From contig CANMAQ010000001.1 in the NCBI GenBank assembly GCA_947495775.1, forward strand, positions 62,001-126,000: a stretch of DNA of 64,000 nt, read 5' to 3'. Each line of letters begins with the position of its first letter. Position 1 is the first letter of the stretch. The translations under genes and the position numbers were made by a program. The notes under the pieces were generated by a model that did not search any database, was not told the origin of the DNA, and saw only the letters and a list, made by a program, of their open reading frames with translations. Below are positions 36,019 through 45,800 of this stretch, one piece after another. The DNA comes from Jejuia algarum (lineage in GTDB: Bacteria > Bacteroidota > Bacteroidia > Flavobacteriales > Flavobacteriaceae).

Positions 36019-36294
36019 ATGGGATTAAACATTAAACCGTTAGCAGATAGAGTTCTTATAGAACCAGCTGCAGCCGAAACTAAAACAGCTTCTGGAATCA
36101 TTATTCCTGATAATGCCAAAGAAAAACCTCAAAAAGGAACTGTTGTAGCTGCTGGACCTGGTACCAAAGACGCACCTATTACGGTTAAAGTAGGTGACAC
36201 CGTTTTATATGGCAAATATGCAGGTACAGAGTTGAAACTAGAAGGAAATGATTATTTAATCATGCGCGAAAGTGACATTTTAGCAATCATCTAA
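36019..36294 (+). CDS. groES: Co-chaperonin GroES
   Basis: The 91-residue GroES caps the GroEL ring. The IKPLADRVLIEP start, the mobile loop around residues 18-35 (ETKTASGIIIPDNAKEKPQ) and the C-terminal YLIMRESDILAII are complete. It is followed by groEL 81 bases later. No Shine-Dalgarno sequence is seen before the ATG, as is usual here. Confidence 0.97.
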   Translation: MGLNIKPLADRVLIEPAAAETKTASGIIIPDNAKEKPQKGTVVAAGPGTKDAPITVKVGDTVLYGKYAGTELKLEGNDYLIMRESDILAII

Positions 36295-36375
36295 ACACCG
36301 TTTCGCTAATTAGAATTAAAAACCAATAACACAATAGCCCTTAGCATATTGCTATTGGCATAAAGTAATACAAAA

Positions 36376-38007
36376 ATGGCAAAAGATATAAAATTTGATA
36401 TTGAATCACGCGACGGATTAAAACGCGGTGTAGATGCATTAGCAAATGCAGTAAAAGTAACATTAGGTCCTAAAGGGCGTAATGTAATTATAAGCAAAAG
36501 TTTTGGAGCACCACACGTGACTAAAGATGGTGTATCTGTGGCTAAAGAAATAGAATTAGAAGACGCTCACGAAAATATGGGGGCTCAAATGGTAAAAGAG
36601 GTGGCTTCTAAGACTAACGATTTGGCTGGTGATGGTACGACTACAGCTACTGTATTAGCGCAGGCTATCGTTAAAGAAGGTTTAAAAAACGTAGCTTCTG
36701 GTGCTAACCCAATGGATTTAAAACGCGGTATCGATAAGGCTGTTGAAGCCATTACTGCCGATCTTGAAAAACAAGCTCAAAAAGTGGGTAATTCTTCTGA
36801 AAAGATAAAGCAAGTTGCTGCTATTTCAGCAAACAACGACGACACTATTGGAGAGTTAATTTCTCAAGCTTTTGATAAAGTAGGTAAAGAAGGTGTGATT
36901 ACCGTAGAAGAAGCTAAAGGTATGGAAACCTATGTAGACGTTGTAGAAGGAATGCAATTCGATAGAGGTTATTTATCACCTTATTTCGTAACTGACTCGG
37001 ATAAAATGGTTGCAGATTTAGAAAATCCATACATTTTATTATTTGACAAAAAGATTTCTAACTTACAAGAAATTCTTCCTATTCTAGAGCCTGTAGCGCA
37101 GTCTGGTCGTCCTTTATTAATTATTGCTGAAGATGTAGACGGTCAAGCATTAGCAACTTTAGTCGTTAACAAATTAAGAGGTGGTCTTAAAATTGCAGCG
37201 GTTAAAGCTCCTGGATTTGGAGACAGACGTAAAGCTATGTTAGAAGATATTGCCATTTTAACAGGTGGTACTGTAATCTCTGAAGAGCGTGGATTTACTT
37301 TAGAAAATGCAGATTTATCTATGTTGGGTTCTGCTGAAACGGTAACCGTAGATAAAGACAATACAACTGTAGTAAATGGTGCTGGAGATGCAGACGCAAT
37401 TAAAGCTCGTGTTAACCAAATTAAAGCACAGATCGAAACAACGACATCTGACTATGATAAGGAAAAACTTCAAGAACGTTTGGCAAAATTAGCTGGTGGA
37501 GTTGCCGTACTTTATGTTGGTGCTGCTTCTGAAGTAGAAATGAAAGAGAAAAAAGACCGTGTTGATGATGCTTTGCATGCTACAAGAGCTGCTGTAGAAG
37601 AAGGTATTGTTGCTGGTGGTGGTGTTGCTTTAGTAAGAGCTAAAGCCATCTTAGCAAAATTAACTACAGACAATTTAGATGAAACTACGGGTGTTCAAAT
37701 TGTTAATAAAGCGATTGAATCTCCGTTAAGAACTATCGTTGAAAATGCTGGCGGTGAAGGTTCTGTTGTGATCAACAAAGTACTAGAAGGTAAGAAAGAC
37801 TTTGGTTACGATGCTAAATCTGAAACGTATGTAGATATGCTTAAGGCGGGTATTATAGATCCTAAGAAAGTAACACGTATCGCATTAGAAAATGCAGCTT
37901 CTGTTGCTGGTATGATCTTAACGACAGAATGTGCTTTAATAGACATTAAAGAAGATGCTCCTGCTATGCCTCCTATGGGCGGTGGCGGTATGCCTGGAAT
38001 GATGTAA
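36376..38007 (+). CDS. groEL: Chaperonin GroEL
   Basis: GroEL forms the 14-subunit folding cage. This 543-residue copy has GPKGRNVII and DGVSVAKEI near residues 31-60, the ATP motif GDGTTTATVLAQ near 86 and a C-terminal Gly/Met-rich tail (PPMGGGGMPGMM). The sequence is continuous and typical. It forms a two-gene unit with groES and ends in a strong hairpin. Confidence 0.98.
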   Translation: MAKDIKFDIESRDGLKRGVDALANAVKVTLGPKGRNVIISKSFGAPHVTKDGVSVAKEIELEDAHENMGAQMVKEVASKTNDLAGDGTTTATVLAQAIVKEGLKNVASGANPMDLKRGIDKAVEAITADLEKQAQKVGNSSEKIKQVAAISANNDDTIGELISQAFDKVGKEGVITVEEAKGMETYVDVVEGMQFDRGYLSPYFVTDSDKMVADLENPYILLFDKKISNLQEILPILEPVAQSGRPLLIIAEDVDGQALATLVVNKLRGGLKIAAVKAPGFGDRRKAMLEDIAILTGGTVISEERGFTLENADLSMLGSAETVTVDKDNTTVVNGAGDADAIKARVNQIKAQIETTTSDYDKEKLQERLAKLAGGVAVLYVGAASEVEMKEKKDRVDDALHATRAAVEEGIVAGGGVALVRAKAILAKLTTDNLDETTGVQIVNKAIESPLRTIVENAGGEGSVVINKVLEGKKDFGYDAKSETYVDMLKAGIIDPKKVTRIALENAASVAGMILTTECALIDIKEDAPAMPPMGGGGMPGMM

Positions 38008-38035
38008 GATATCATCTTTCTATTATATTCTAAAA

Positions 38036-38070
38036 AAAGTCCCCTGTAAAGTTAATTTACAGGGGACTTT
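38036..38070 (+). terminator. Terminator after groEL
   Basis: AAAGTCCCCTGTAAA (38036-38050) and TTTACAGGGGACTTT (38056-38070) form a perfect 15-pair stem with a 5-base loop. It lies 29 bases after the groEL stop. The stretch from here to 38268 holds no gene that I can see. Confidence 0.8.
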
Positions 38071-38268
38071 CTTTGTTTAAGACTACTTATAGTTTTCAAA
38101 CCAGACCATGCTATGGAACATCGCTATGAGGGTTTCAAACGTTTAAACACGTCTATTTTCTTAATTTCAGCATAGTTGTAACACTAGCGTTAAATTAAAA
38201 GACATCGCGTAGTGCTAATGTTTGTTGCAGTTAAAAGCCATAATAAAAGTTCTATGACTAATTTAGGT

Positions 38269-38757
38269 TTAAAGTACAACTGTTGTCGATGGCGTTCCTT
38301 GCACCAAAACAAATCTTAAATCTATTGTGCCTTCTACAATAGAGTTTAGGATCACTCTACCATTTTCAATGGCTAATAACTCTATCCCATTAACTATTGC
38401 TGTTTCTGGAGAACCATCTGCATTTTCCCCACCTGTTTCTACTTCCACTTGTATAGGCAAAGTAAGCCAAGCACTAGGATCTATAGAAGCATAAACCTCA
38501 ACAAAACCATTATTAAAAATATCTGCTGTCAATTCTGGTACGTTAATAGGATTAACACCAGTGACTAGGTTAAACCCCTCTAACACTACAGAAGTAACAT
38601 TAGCATTGCCATCGACGCCATTTTCTCCCGCAGGACCTTGTTCCCCTTGAGGACCTTGCTCACCATCCATACCGTCTTCGGTCGAACATGATACACTTAA
38701 TGTAAGTACAAACAAGACTAAAACATACTTTAATTGAGATGTTATTCGTTTCATCAT
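38269..38757 (-). CDS. Lipoprotein with short collagen-like segment
   Basis: This 162-residue protein begins with a lipoprotein signal (YVLVLFVLTLSVSCSTE, Cys near 25). Its next part is a collagen-like run of Gly-X-Y triplets (GEQGPQGEQGPAGENGVDG, about residues 33-51), and then an IgG/beta-sandwich-like C-terminal domain (NVTSVVLEGFNLVTGVNP; YASIDPSAWLTLPIQVEV). The collagen run is short, six to seven triplets. It may act as a surface stalk. Two overlapping ATGs are possible. Confidence 0.8.
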   Translation of the reverse strand: MMKRITSQLKYVLVLFVLTLSVSCSTEDGMDGEQGPQGEQGPAGENGVDGNANVTSVVLEGFNLVTGVNPINVPELTADIFNNGFVEVYASIDPSAWLTLPIQVEVETGGENADGSPETAIVNGIELLAIENGRVILNSIVEGTIDLRFVLVQGTPSTTVVL

Positions 38758-38943
38758 AATTTTTTAAAATTTAGTTAATGCTCTAAAGATAAATTATTTT
38801 GAATAAGGTATTCTAGATTAGAGCTATAATTCCTGCAATTTCAAATCATTTAAACATTAAAAACTGATTCTTAACCTATTTTTACAATTAGAAGCACAAT
38901 GCAAACAGTATATTAGGCTTTAAAAATTAACACTTATGCTATT

Positions 38944-40161
38944 TCATAGCGTTGCACATATGCTTTTAGCTGCGATAAATGCTCCGGTCCAAGCATTTTG
39001 AAAGTTAAACCCACCTGTTACTGCATCTATATTTAAAACCTCTCCCGCAAAATATAAATTATTCACATATTTGCTTTCAAAAGTTTTAAAATTCACCTCT
39101 TTAAGCGCCACCCCACCTGCGGTAACAAACTCATCTTTAAACGTGCTTTTACCTGTAATTTTAAAGACGGCTTGCGTTAATTGGGAGGCTAAGCCTTCTA
39201 ATTGGTTTCTATTCATATCTGCCCATCGCGTTTCTTCTGTCATACCCACAGCTATAACCAATTGATGCCATAAGCGTTTAGGGAGATCGAATGGTGTAGA
39301 TTTATAAACATTTTTTTTCGCCAAATCGAGCTTTAATGCTTTAAGTGTCGCACTACACGTTTCTAAAGACTCTTGGATAAAATTAACTTCAATTTTGAAA
39401 TTATAACCGCATTTAGCTAATTCTAAAGCACCAAAAGCCGACAATTTTAAGACTGAAGGCGCACTCATACCCCAATGCGTAATCAGTAAAGGGCCTTCAC
39501 TTGATAAATCTGTATCTAAAACACGAATACTAACATTCTGAGCCACCACACCTGGAATGGTTTTAAGACGTGCATCATCGCAATTAAATGTAAATAACGA
39601 AGGTACAGGAGCTGCCACACGATGCCCTAAATGGGTTAGCATCTGCCACATTTTAGGATTACTCCCCGTAGCCACGACTACGCTTTTCGATGTAAAAACG
39701 CCTTGTGTGGTTTCTATAACAAAACCAGTGCCCTTAGGTGTTATAGCCCTAACCGCATGGTTGTAATGCACAGCGACATGATGTTGGGCCGCAGTGCTTA
39801 GAAAGCAATCGATTATGGTTTGAGAACTGTTACTCTCAGGAAACATTCTGCCATCATCTTCAATTTTTAAAGCCACGCCATGGGCTTCAAACCAAGCGAT
39901 GGTGTCACCTGTCATAAACTGATGGAAAGGCCCTAAAAGTTCTTTGTTGCCTCTAGGATAATTTTGAACCAATTCTGAAGGTATAAATTCAGCATGGGTC
40001 ACATTACAACGTCCACCTCCAGAAATCTTTACCTTTGTTAAGCCTTCTTTACCGCGCTCTAAGATAGCGACTTCAAGGTCTGGACGTTGTTCTGCTATAT
40101 TAATTGCTGCAAAAAAACCTGCAGCACCGCCTCCTATAATTATGACGTCTTTAGAAATCAT
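38944..40161 (-). CDS. HI0933/YhiN-family NAD(P)/FAD oxidoreductase
   Basis: The 405-residue flavoprotein has an N-terminal FAD motif (DVIIIGGGAAGFFAAINIA) and, near residue 45, SGGGRCNVT, the signature of the HI0933/BaiN family. VTAGGVAL near 345 and the closing GEVLNIDAVTGGFNFQNAWTG complete the family pattern. Some members oxidise aminoketones or reduce bile-acid intermediates; the substrate here is unknown. Its ATG overlaps the stop of the upstream glycerophosphodiesterase gene by 4 bases. Confidence 0.88.
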   Translation of the reverse strand: MISKDVIIIGGGAAGFFAAINIAEQRPDLEVAILERGKEGLTKVKISGGGRCNVTHAEFIPSELVQNYPRGNKELLGPFHQFMTGDTIAWFEAHGVALKIEDDGRMFPESNSSQTIIDCFLSTAAQHHVAVHYNHAVRAITPKGTGFVIETTQGVFTSKSVVVATGSNPKMWQMLTHLGHRVAAPVPSLFTFNCDDARLKTIPGVVAQNVSIRVLDTDLSSEGPLLITHWGMSAPSVLKLSAFGALELAKCGYNFKIEVNFIQESLETCSATLKALKLDLAKKNVYKSTPFDLPKRLWHQLVIAVGMTEETRWADMNRNQLEGLASQLTQAVFKITGKSTFKDEFVTAGGVALKEVNFKTFESKYVNNLYFAGEVLNIDAVTGGFNFQNAWTGAFIAAKSICATL

Positions 40162-40832
40162 ATTCTATCTGGGTAGTCTGATATAATACCAGTCACCCCG
40201 TAAGACTCTATACGTGCAAGAGGTTTTAAGTTGTTTACGGTATAAGCAAACACTTTAAAGTCTTGTTTAAGTTCTTCTACAATCTCTTCAGTTAACATCG
40301 TGTAATCGATATGTAGAGAGACTGCATTCACCTTTTTTGCAAATGCAATAGCACGATCTAAATTAATATCTGTTAGAATCCCTAGTGGAATTTCTTTATT
40401 AAGCTCATATACCGTCAGTAATAAATCTTCTTGAAAACTTGACACGATAAAATTACTATAATCCCATCCTTTCTTATCTACATAAAATTTAATGATTCTG
40501 GCGGCTTCTTGCGCTGTATCCTGGCCTTTTAATTCTATATTAAGTAAACAGGCATTATCAACAAAAGCGAGTACTTGTGCCAACGTTGGAATTTCAAAGT
40601 TCCCTCGCGTTTTAAGCTTTTTCAATTCCCGAAACGGCAACTTAGCGATTTCTCCACTACCATCAGTCATACGATCTACGGTAAAGTCATGAAAGACTAC
40701 TAATTCTCCAGATGCACATCTATGCACATCTATTTCTATACCATCAACCCCTAATTTTAAGGCTTTTTGTATCGATGCTAATGTATTCTCTGCTACATGT
40801 CCTTTTGCCCCTCTATGGCCAATCTTCAACAT
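40158..40832 (-). CDS. Glycerophosphodiester phosphodiesterase
   Basis: This 224-residue enzyme hydrolyses glycerophosphodiesters to glycerol-3-phosphate and an alcohol. It has the diagnostic HRGAKGHVAENTLASI near residue 6 (His6, Arg7 and Glu15 as metal and catalytic residues), IEIDVHRC near 37 (Glu and Asp metal ligands) and the catalytic His in VFHDFTVDRMTDG near 50. There is no signal peptide, so it acts in the cytosol. It lies 12 bases after tesB-like and overlaps the FAD gene, in a three-gene operon. Confidence 0.93.
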   Translation of the reverse strand: MLKIGHRGAKGHVAENTLASIQKALKLGVDGIEIDVHRCASGELVVFHDFTVDRMTDGSGEIAKLPFRELKKLKTRGNFEIPTLAQVLAFVDNACLLNIELKGQDTAQEAARIIKFYVDKKGWDYSNFIVSSFQEDLLLTVYELNKEIPLGILTDINLDRAIAFAKKVNAVSLHIDYTMLTEEIVEELKQDFKVFAYTVNNLKPLARIESYGVTGIISDYPDRI

Positions 40833-40844
40833 ACTTTTTTATTT

Positions 40845-41711
40845 TTATTTGTTTATTGGTCTAATTAAACCTTCTTGCGCTACGGTAGCTATAAGCTGCC
40901 CTTCTCTTGTAAATATATGGCCTCTTGCTAGCCCGCGTCCGCCAGAAGTGTTGGGAGATTCCATGGCATATAACAGCCAATCTGTATAATCGAAATCTCT
41001 AAAATACCACATGGCGTGGTCTAAACTAGCAGTCTGCGTATTGCCCCAATTGGCCTTACTGGCATGGGGGTTTAATGTAGATACTAGAATATTATAATCT
41101 GAAATATAAGTTAATAGTTGTTGCTTAATCGCTAAGTCTAATCCTTCCACCTCTCCTTTTAATTTAAACCATACATGATGGTAAGGTTCTAAATCTTTAG
41201 GTTCTAATGGGTTTGCAATGGCTGTTGGTTTAAATGCAATAGGACGCTTAATTTCTAAAAAGGCCTTTAAACTACTAGGCAAGGCATCACCAAACGTAGT
41301 GCGTAAATCGGTCCAACTCTGTAAAGCTTCTGGTGGTTTAATCCCCTTTGGCATAGGTACATGATGTTCATACCCTATTTCTGGTTTATGAAAAGAGGCT
41401 GATAGGATAAAAATTGTAGTCTCCTTTTGTTGGGCAGTTACACGTCTTACAGAAAAACTACCTCCATCTCTTACCGTACTCACCGTATAGGTAATAGGGA
41501 TGTCTAAATCTCCCGCTTCTAAAAAATAAGAATGCATAGAATGCAATTGCCGATCTTGAGTGATGGTTCTGCTGGCTGCGTTAAGCGCCTGTGCCAAAAC
41601 TTGTCCACCAAATACAATAGGGCTTCCTACTGTTTTACTTATGCCATTAAACTCTTGATCGCCTATTTTATCTAGTACAAGTAATTTTAGTAAATCATCA
41701 ACAGTGGTCAT
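40845..41711 (-). CDS. tesB: Acyl-CoA thioesterase II (TesB-like)
   Basis: The 288-residue protein has two hot-dog domains of the TesB type. It starts with DLLKLLVLDKIGDQEFNG, contains GGQVLAQALNAASRTI near residue 35 (first domain), the SFSVRRVTAQQ phrase near 85 and a second domain with SLDHAMWYFRDFDYTDWLLYAM near 229 and RGHIFTREGQLIATVAQEG near 261. It hydrolyses acyl-CoA to free acid and CoA in the cytosol. It is the first gene of the operon. Confidence 0.93.
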   Translation of the reverse strand: MTTVDDLLKLLVLDKIGDQEFNGISKTVGSPIVFGGQVLAQALNAASRTITQDRQLHSMHSYFLEAGDLDIPITYTVSTVRDGGSFSVRRVTAQQKETTIFILSASFHKPEIGYEHHVPMPKGIKPPEALQSWTDLRTTFGDALPSSLKAFLEIKRPIAFKPTAIANPLEPKDLEPYHHVWFKLKGEVEGLDLAIKQQLLTYISDYNILVSTLNPHASKANWGNTQTASLDHAMWYFRDFDYTDWLLYAMESPNTSGGRGLARGHIFTREGQLIATVAQEGLIRPINK

Positions 41712-41884
41712 AAGTCATTATTTTAAAGTTAAAAACTATTTGTTGTAAGCGCTTCAGACTTCTATTTTATAAATAGTTTAAGGCCTATAATTTCTTTTTG
41801 GCCTATAAAGTTTATACTTTAGTTGTCTAATACATCGTATGGCATTATAATGCATGCCTACTGTCCCAAACTAAAATACTACTT

Positions 41885-42685
41885 ATGTATCAGTTTCAAA
41901 AATTTGCTATGTCTTTATTTTTAGTCACTTCATGTCATACAGACCGTCTTAAAACTATCGCTAAACTACCCGATAACCTAAAAGAGACCTCGGCAATAGA
42001 AAAAGTCGTATACTCGGATCTATTATGGACCATAGAAGATTCTGGCAACAAAAATAACATTTACGGCTTAGATTTAGGCGGTAAGATTGTAAAAGATATC
42101 GACATCTCTAATGCAGATAATGAAGATTGGGAAGACTTAACCTCTGATGCTTCTGGAAATCTTTACATTGGCGACTTTGGAAATAACAGTGGTAAACGCA
42201 AACTATTCACAATTTATAAAGTCTCTAATTTAGACACAGATAAAACTGACGCACAGCGTATAGATTTCAAACTTCCTAAAGTCGCAAAAGCTAAAGATTT
42301 TGAAGCTTTTTTTCTCTACAAGGCCAATTTTTACATCTTTAGCAAGTCTAACAAAACGGTAATGCTCTTAAAAGTCCCCAATACCCCTGGACAACATACC
42401 GCAACGTACCTTACAGACATTAAGTTAAAAGAGAAAAACACAAAAGTTACCAGTGCTGCCATTAGTCCTGATGGCAAAACCGTAGTCTTATTAAATCATG
42501 ACAAGCTAATACGTTTAACTCATTTTTCTGAAGATCATTTCTTCGAAGGTCACATGGAGTTCATACACTTCGAGCACGACTCTCAAAAAGAGGGCATTTG
42601 CTTTAAAGATAATAGCTCTGTGTATGTTACCGACGAGAGAACAAAAAAAGAAGGCGGCCAACTTTATGAGTTTTCATTACAGTAG
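41885..42685 (+). CDS. Hypothetical lipoprotein, beta-propeller-like
   Basis: This 266-residue protein has an N-terminal signal ending in SLFLVTSCHTD (possible lipidated Cys at residue 17). Its mature part has repeated short beta motifs such as DLLWTIEDSGNKNNIYGLD, GNLYIGDFGNNSGKRKLFTIYKV and KVTSAAISPDGKTVVLL, typical of propeller blades. I do not recognise a named family, though similar proteins in Flavobacteriia are annotated only as hypothetical. It stands alone between divergent and convergent genes. Confidence 0.7.
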   Translation: MYQFQKFAMSLFLVTSCHTDRLKTIAKLPDNLKETSAIEKVVYSDLLWTIEDSGNKNNIYGLDLGGKIVKDIDISNADNEDWEDLTSDASGNLYIGDFGNNSGKRKLFTIYKVSNLDTDKTDAQRIDFKLPKVAKAKDFEAFFLYKANFYIFSKSNKTVMLLKVPNTPGQHTATYLTDIKLKEKNTKVTSAAISPDGKTVVLLNHDKLIRLTHFSEDHFFEGHMEFIHFEHDSQKEGICFKDNSSVYVTDERTKKEGGQLYEFSLQ

Positions 42686-42696
42686 CCCTGTTCTCT

Positions 42697-42822
42697 TTAA
42701 GTTCTTTTTTTTAGCCCTTGTACACGCTTCTCAATCCCCATAATACGTTTTATACCACTGGTATTAAAACCCACAGCATTATATTGTATTTCGAAAACAG
42801 AAGCGCGTTTAAATAATACCTT
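42697..42822 (-). pseudogene. Possible 3' remnant of a lost gene
   Basis: Downstream of the phosphoesterase gene the minus strand holds an open frame of 41 codons with coding character, ending EIQYNAVGFNTSGIKRI then MGIEKRVQGLKKRT and a stop. It begins after an in-frame stop at 42823 and has no usable ATG, GTG or TTG in the upstream part. It may be the tail of a deleted gene or a small protein started from an unusual codon. I cannot name a family. Confidence 0.3.
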
Positions 42823-42843
42823 TCACAGCGCCTTAATGTTACA

Positions 42844-45800
42844 TTAGAAACTCAATCCAAATCCAAATGACACACGTAAGCCTTCTATGCTATTAAAGAA
42901 ATTAAATGTTCCCGAAACACTTTCTGCAGTAGACACCCAAAAACCACCACCGTAATCATTATGCCAACGTTTAGACGTGTCCTCACTAATCCATACTCTA
43001 CCGACATCTCCTCCTGCAAAAACACCCAATTGTAAAGGCAATGTTCTTGTTTTAAAAGACGGAAAACTATATCGTAAATCTGCACTAGATACTAAGGCAT
43101 TACGCCCTGTAAAACGCTCTGTTCGAAAGCCTCTTAAGCCATTTCTCCCTCCTATATTAGCGGCTTGGTAAAATAAGAAATCATCGCCTACTCGTATTTG
43201 CGTACGCACATCTGTTTTTAAAACCAGTCTCTTGTTTTTAGAGAGCGCATTGTAAAACCCTAAATTAGAGTTTAGATACCCAAAGGTGTTTTCTAAGGCT
43301 TCTAATTCTGATTTTGCACCAAGATGCACCATAAATGTCATGCCGTTTTTGGGGTTGATTTTATCATCAAAACTCGCATAGTTAAATTGGCCTTCTAAAG
43401 CACCAAAATAACGTCTGTCGTAAAACCCATTTGTTGTTTCAGGATCGAAAACCTGAGTGATAAAGCGGTCGTCTGTAGCATCTAATTCAACACCTTCTAA
43501 AATAGCTCGAATACCGTAATCACTACCAAAATCGCCTTTTTTCAAAAGACCTGCCTTTACAGAAGCTATACTGGTTTTTACACGATTGAAATCCAAATCT
43601 AGGTCGTCATCATTATTTACGGTTTCATTTCCAAATCCAAAGAAGTTATTGGTGAAATTTGAAGACGTAAACTGTCCGCCAACGTGTAAATTCCAAGCAT
43701 TAAACACATTTGCAAACTCTCCGTCATAGGTTAAAGAAAACCCTTGGGTGGCAAAAAAATAGCCCCCTTTAAATCTATGCTGACGTGAAAATGGATTCCT
43801 CTGAAACCCTTTTATAGTCGACGTATATGACAAGCCTAATGAAACGCCATCATCTGGATTAAATCCTATTGCTGGTGTTATTAAGCTGCCTTTGGTAACA
43901 TTCTTATTAAAATCGAATAAATTAAGCGTATACATATCTGTTAATCGTAACGCTGCCCCTTTATGTTCTACAAGCGTATTGGGTTTGCTTTTATGATCAT
44001 AGACCTTAACACGTCTGCCGTTTTTAATGGTATAAGTATCATTATCTTGTCCACCAATAAGCCTTATAAAAATAGGGTTATTCGCTTTTCCTGTAACTTC
44101 GAACACATCCTTATCATCCAAGCCATAAATCCATAGTTCTTTAGTAACATCGCGGTGAAATGTTTTATCAACTAAAACCGCTCCCTTTTCGCCGTCTTTT
44201 ATTCTAGAGATCTTGACATGAGTTTCCTTGTCTCCCGTTCGTGTAACTTCGATATAATCATCTTTATCGGTTCCTGTTAAAATAACCAAGCTGTTTAAAT
44301 AATCATGGTAGCGAGAGGCGATGTCTACGAGATTACCACGTCTTCCTTTTAGTGTTTTTTTAATATCTGCTAAGGTGGCATCTTGTACTTCTTCTGGTAC
44401 GTTTAGAAATGCTTTATCGATAACAGCATCTGTAACATGGTCTTGAAGGAATTTCGCATGCTTTAACCAGGTTGCCTTATCTGCCTGTTGTAGCATAACA
44501 CGGTCTAATTTTATACCAGCGGCATTCATCCATTTGATATGCTCTAATTTTTCATCATAGACTTGTAATTGCCTTGTGGCTCCAGAAATGGCACGAACAA
44601 CATCTAAAAGTGCTCCATCGAAATTAGAAAACACCTGATCGCGGTCTCTAGGAATAGGACGGTAGTATTTATCGCCGTTGTCTGCATTAAACTGTGCCCA
44701 ACGCCATTGGTCTTGATGTCGGTCCCAATCGCCCACTAACATATCAAAAAGTCGTGCTCTCACAAAGGCATTCTCATCTATTTTGTACTTCTCATCTTTT
44801 CTAATTTTTTCTATAATATCGTGCGTACTCTCGATATCATCGGCGTAACCAAAATTTTTATCATTACTATAATTAGATTCGGGACGTTCTTCAATCATAT
44901 ACAATTCGCCGCCGTACTCAGCATTAAAATTACCCAAGTGCTTATGCTTCGGTATGTAATACAATTTGGGATTGGTATGAAAGACCTCTGCCGCATCTGA
45001 TAAATCTGGAACGACTTTAAACGCATAAGGGTGTGCTGCCGTATAGAAATCTAAAACCAATTCTTCTACAGCAGTCTGCTCAAATTCATCTTGCACATAA
45101 TTTTCTTTAAACAGTACTGTTTGTAAGTATTGAGTTGCACTTTTTCGCAAGGCACGCATGTTTAATTCGCGTCCAGATTTGGTTTTTAAACGCAAGGAGC
45201 GTGTTTGGTGCCCGCCCCCTTTTCTCACAATCTCTAAGCCGCCATAAAGCGTATCTAAAGTTGCTACTTTTGCCTTTATTTTAGTGCTGTACACGTCGCG
45301 GTAGTGCTTACCCCAAACCGATTCAAAAAACCCAGAAACATCCGTTTCGTCTTTAGAATATATTGAGACCTCTACCTCTTGCGGAAATTGTTCTGGTAAG
45401 CCAGACACATCAAACGTTTCGCGGGGTTTAAAAACTTCCTTCGTATACATTAATTGCGGTATACCACTCTCTTGCGCGCCATAGTAGCGTACCCAAGTGC
45501 TTCCGTCTTTAAAAATAGTAAGTTCTGCAAAACCTTGTGCTCCTGAAGAAAACAAACCGTTATTCCCTAAAGCTGCATAAGATTCCTTTGCGCCAGAACC
45601 GGATACAATTTGCTTAATACCATCTTGCTCTACATACTGTAAGCTATGCTCATGTCCAGATACAAAAACAATATTATCGGCATCTAAAGTCATCGTTTCT
45701 AAACGCTTCATCAACGTATTGTAACGCTCGTTATAACGGTCTTGTATAGACACGCCTCCCTGGGTTCTTAATTGCGTAATAAAAGATGCTATTACAGGTA

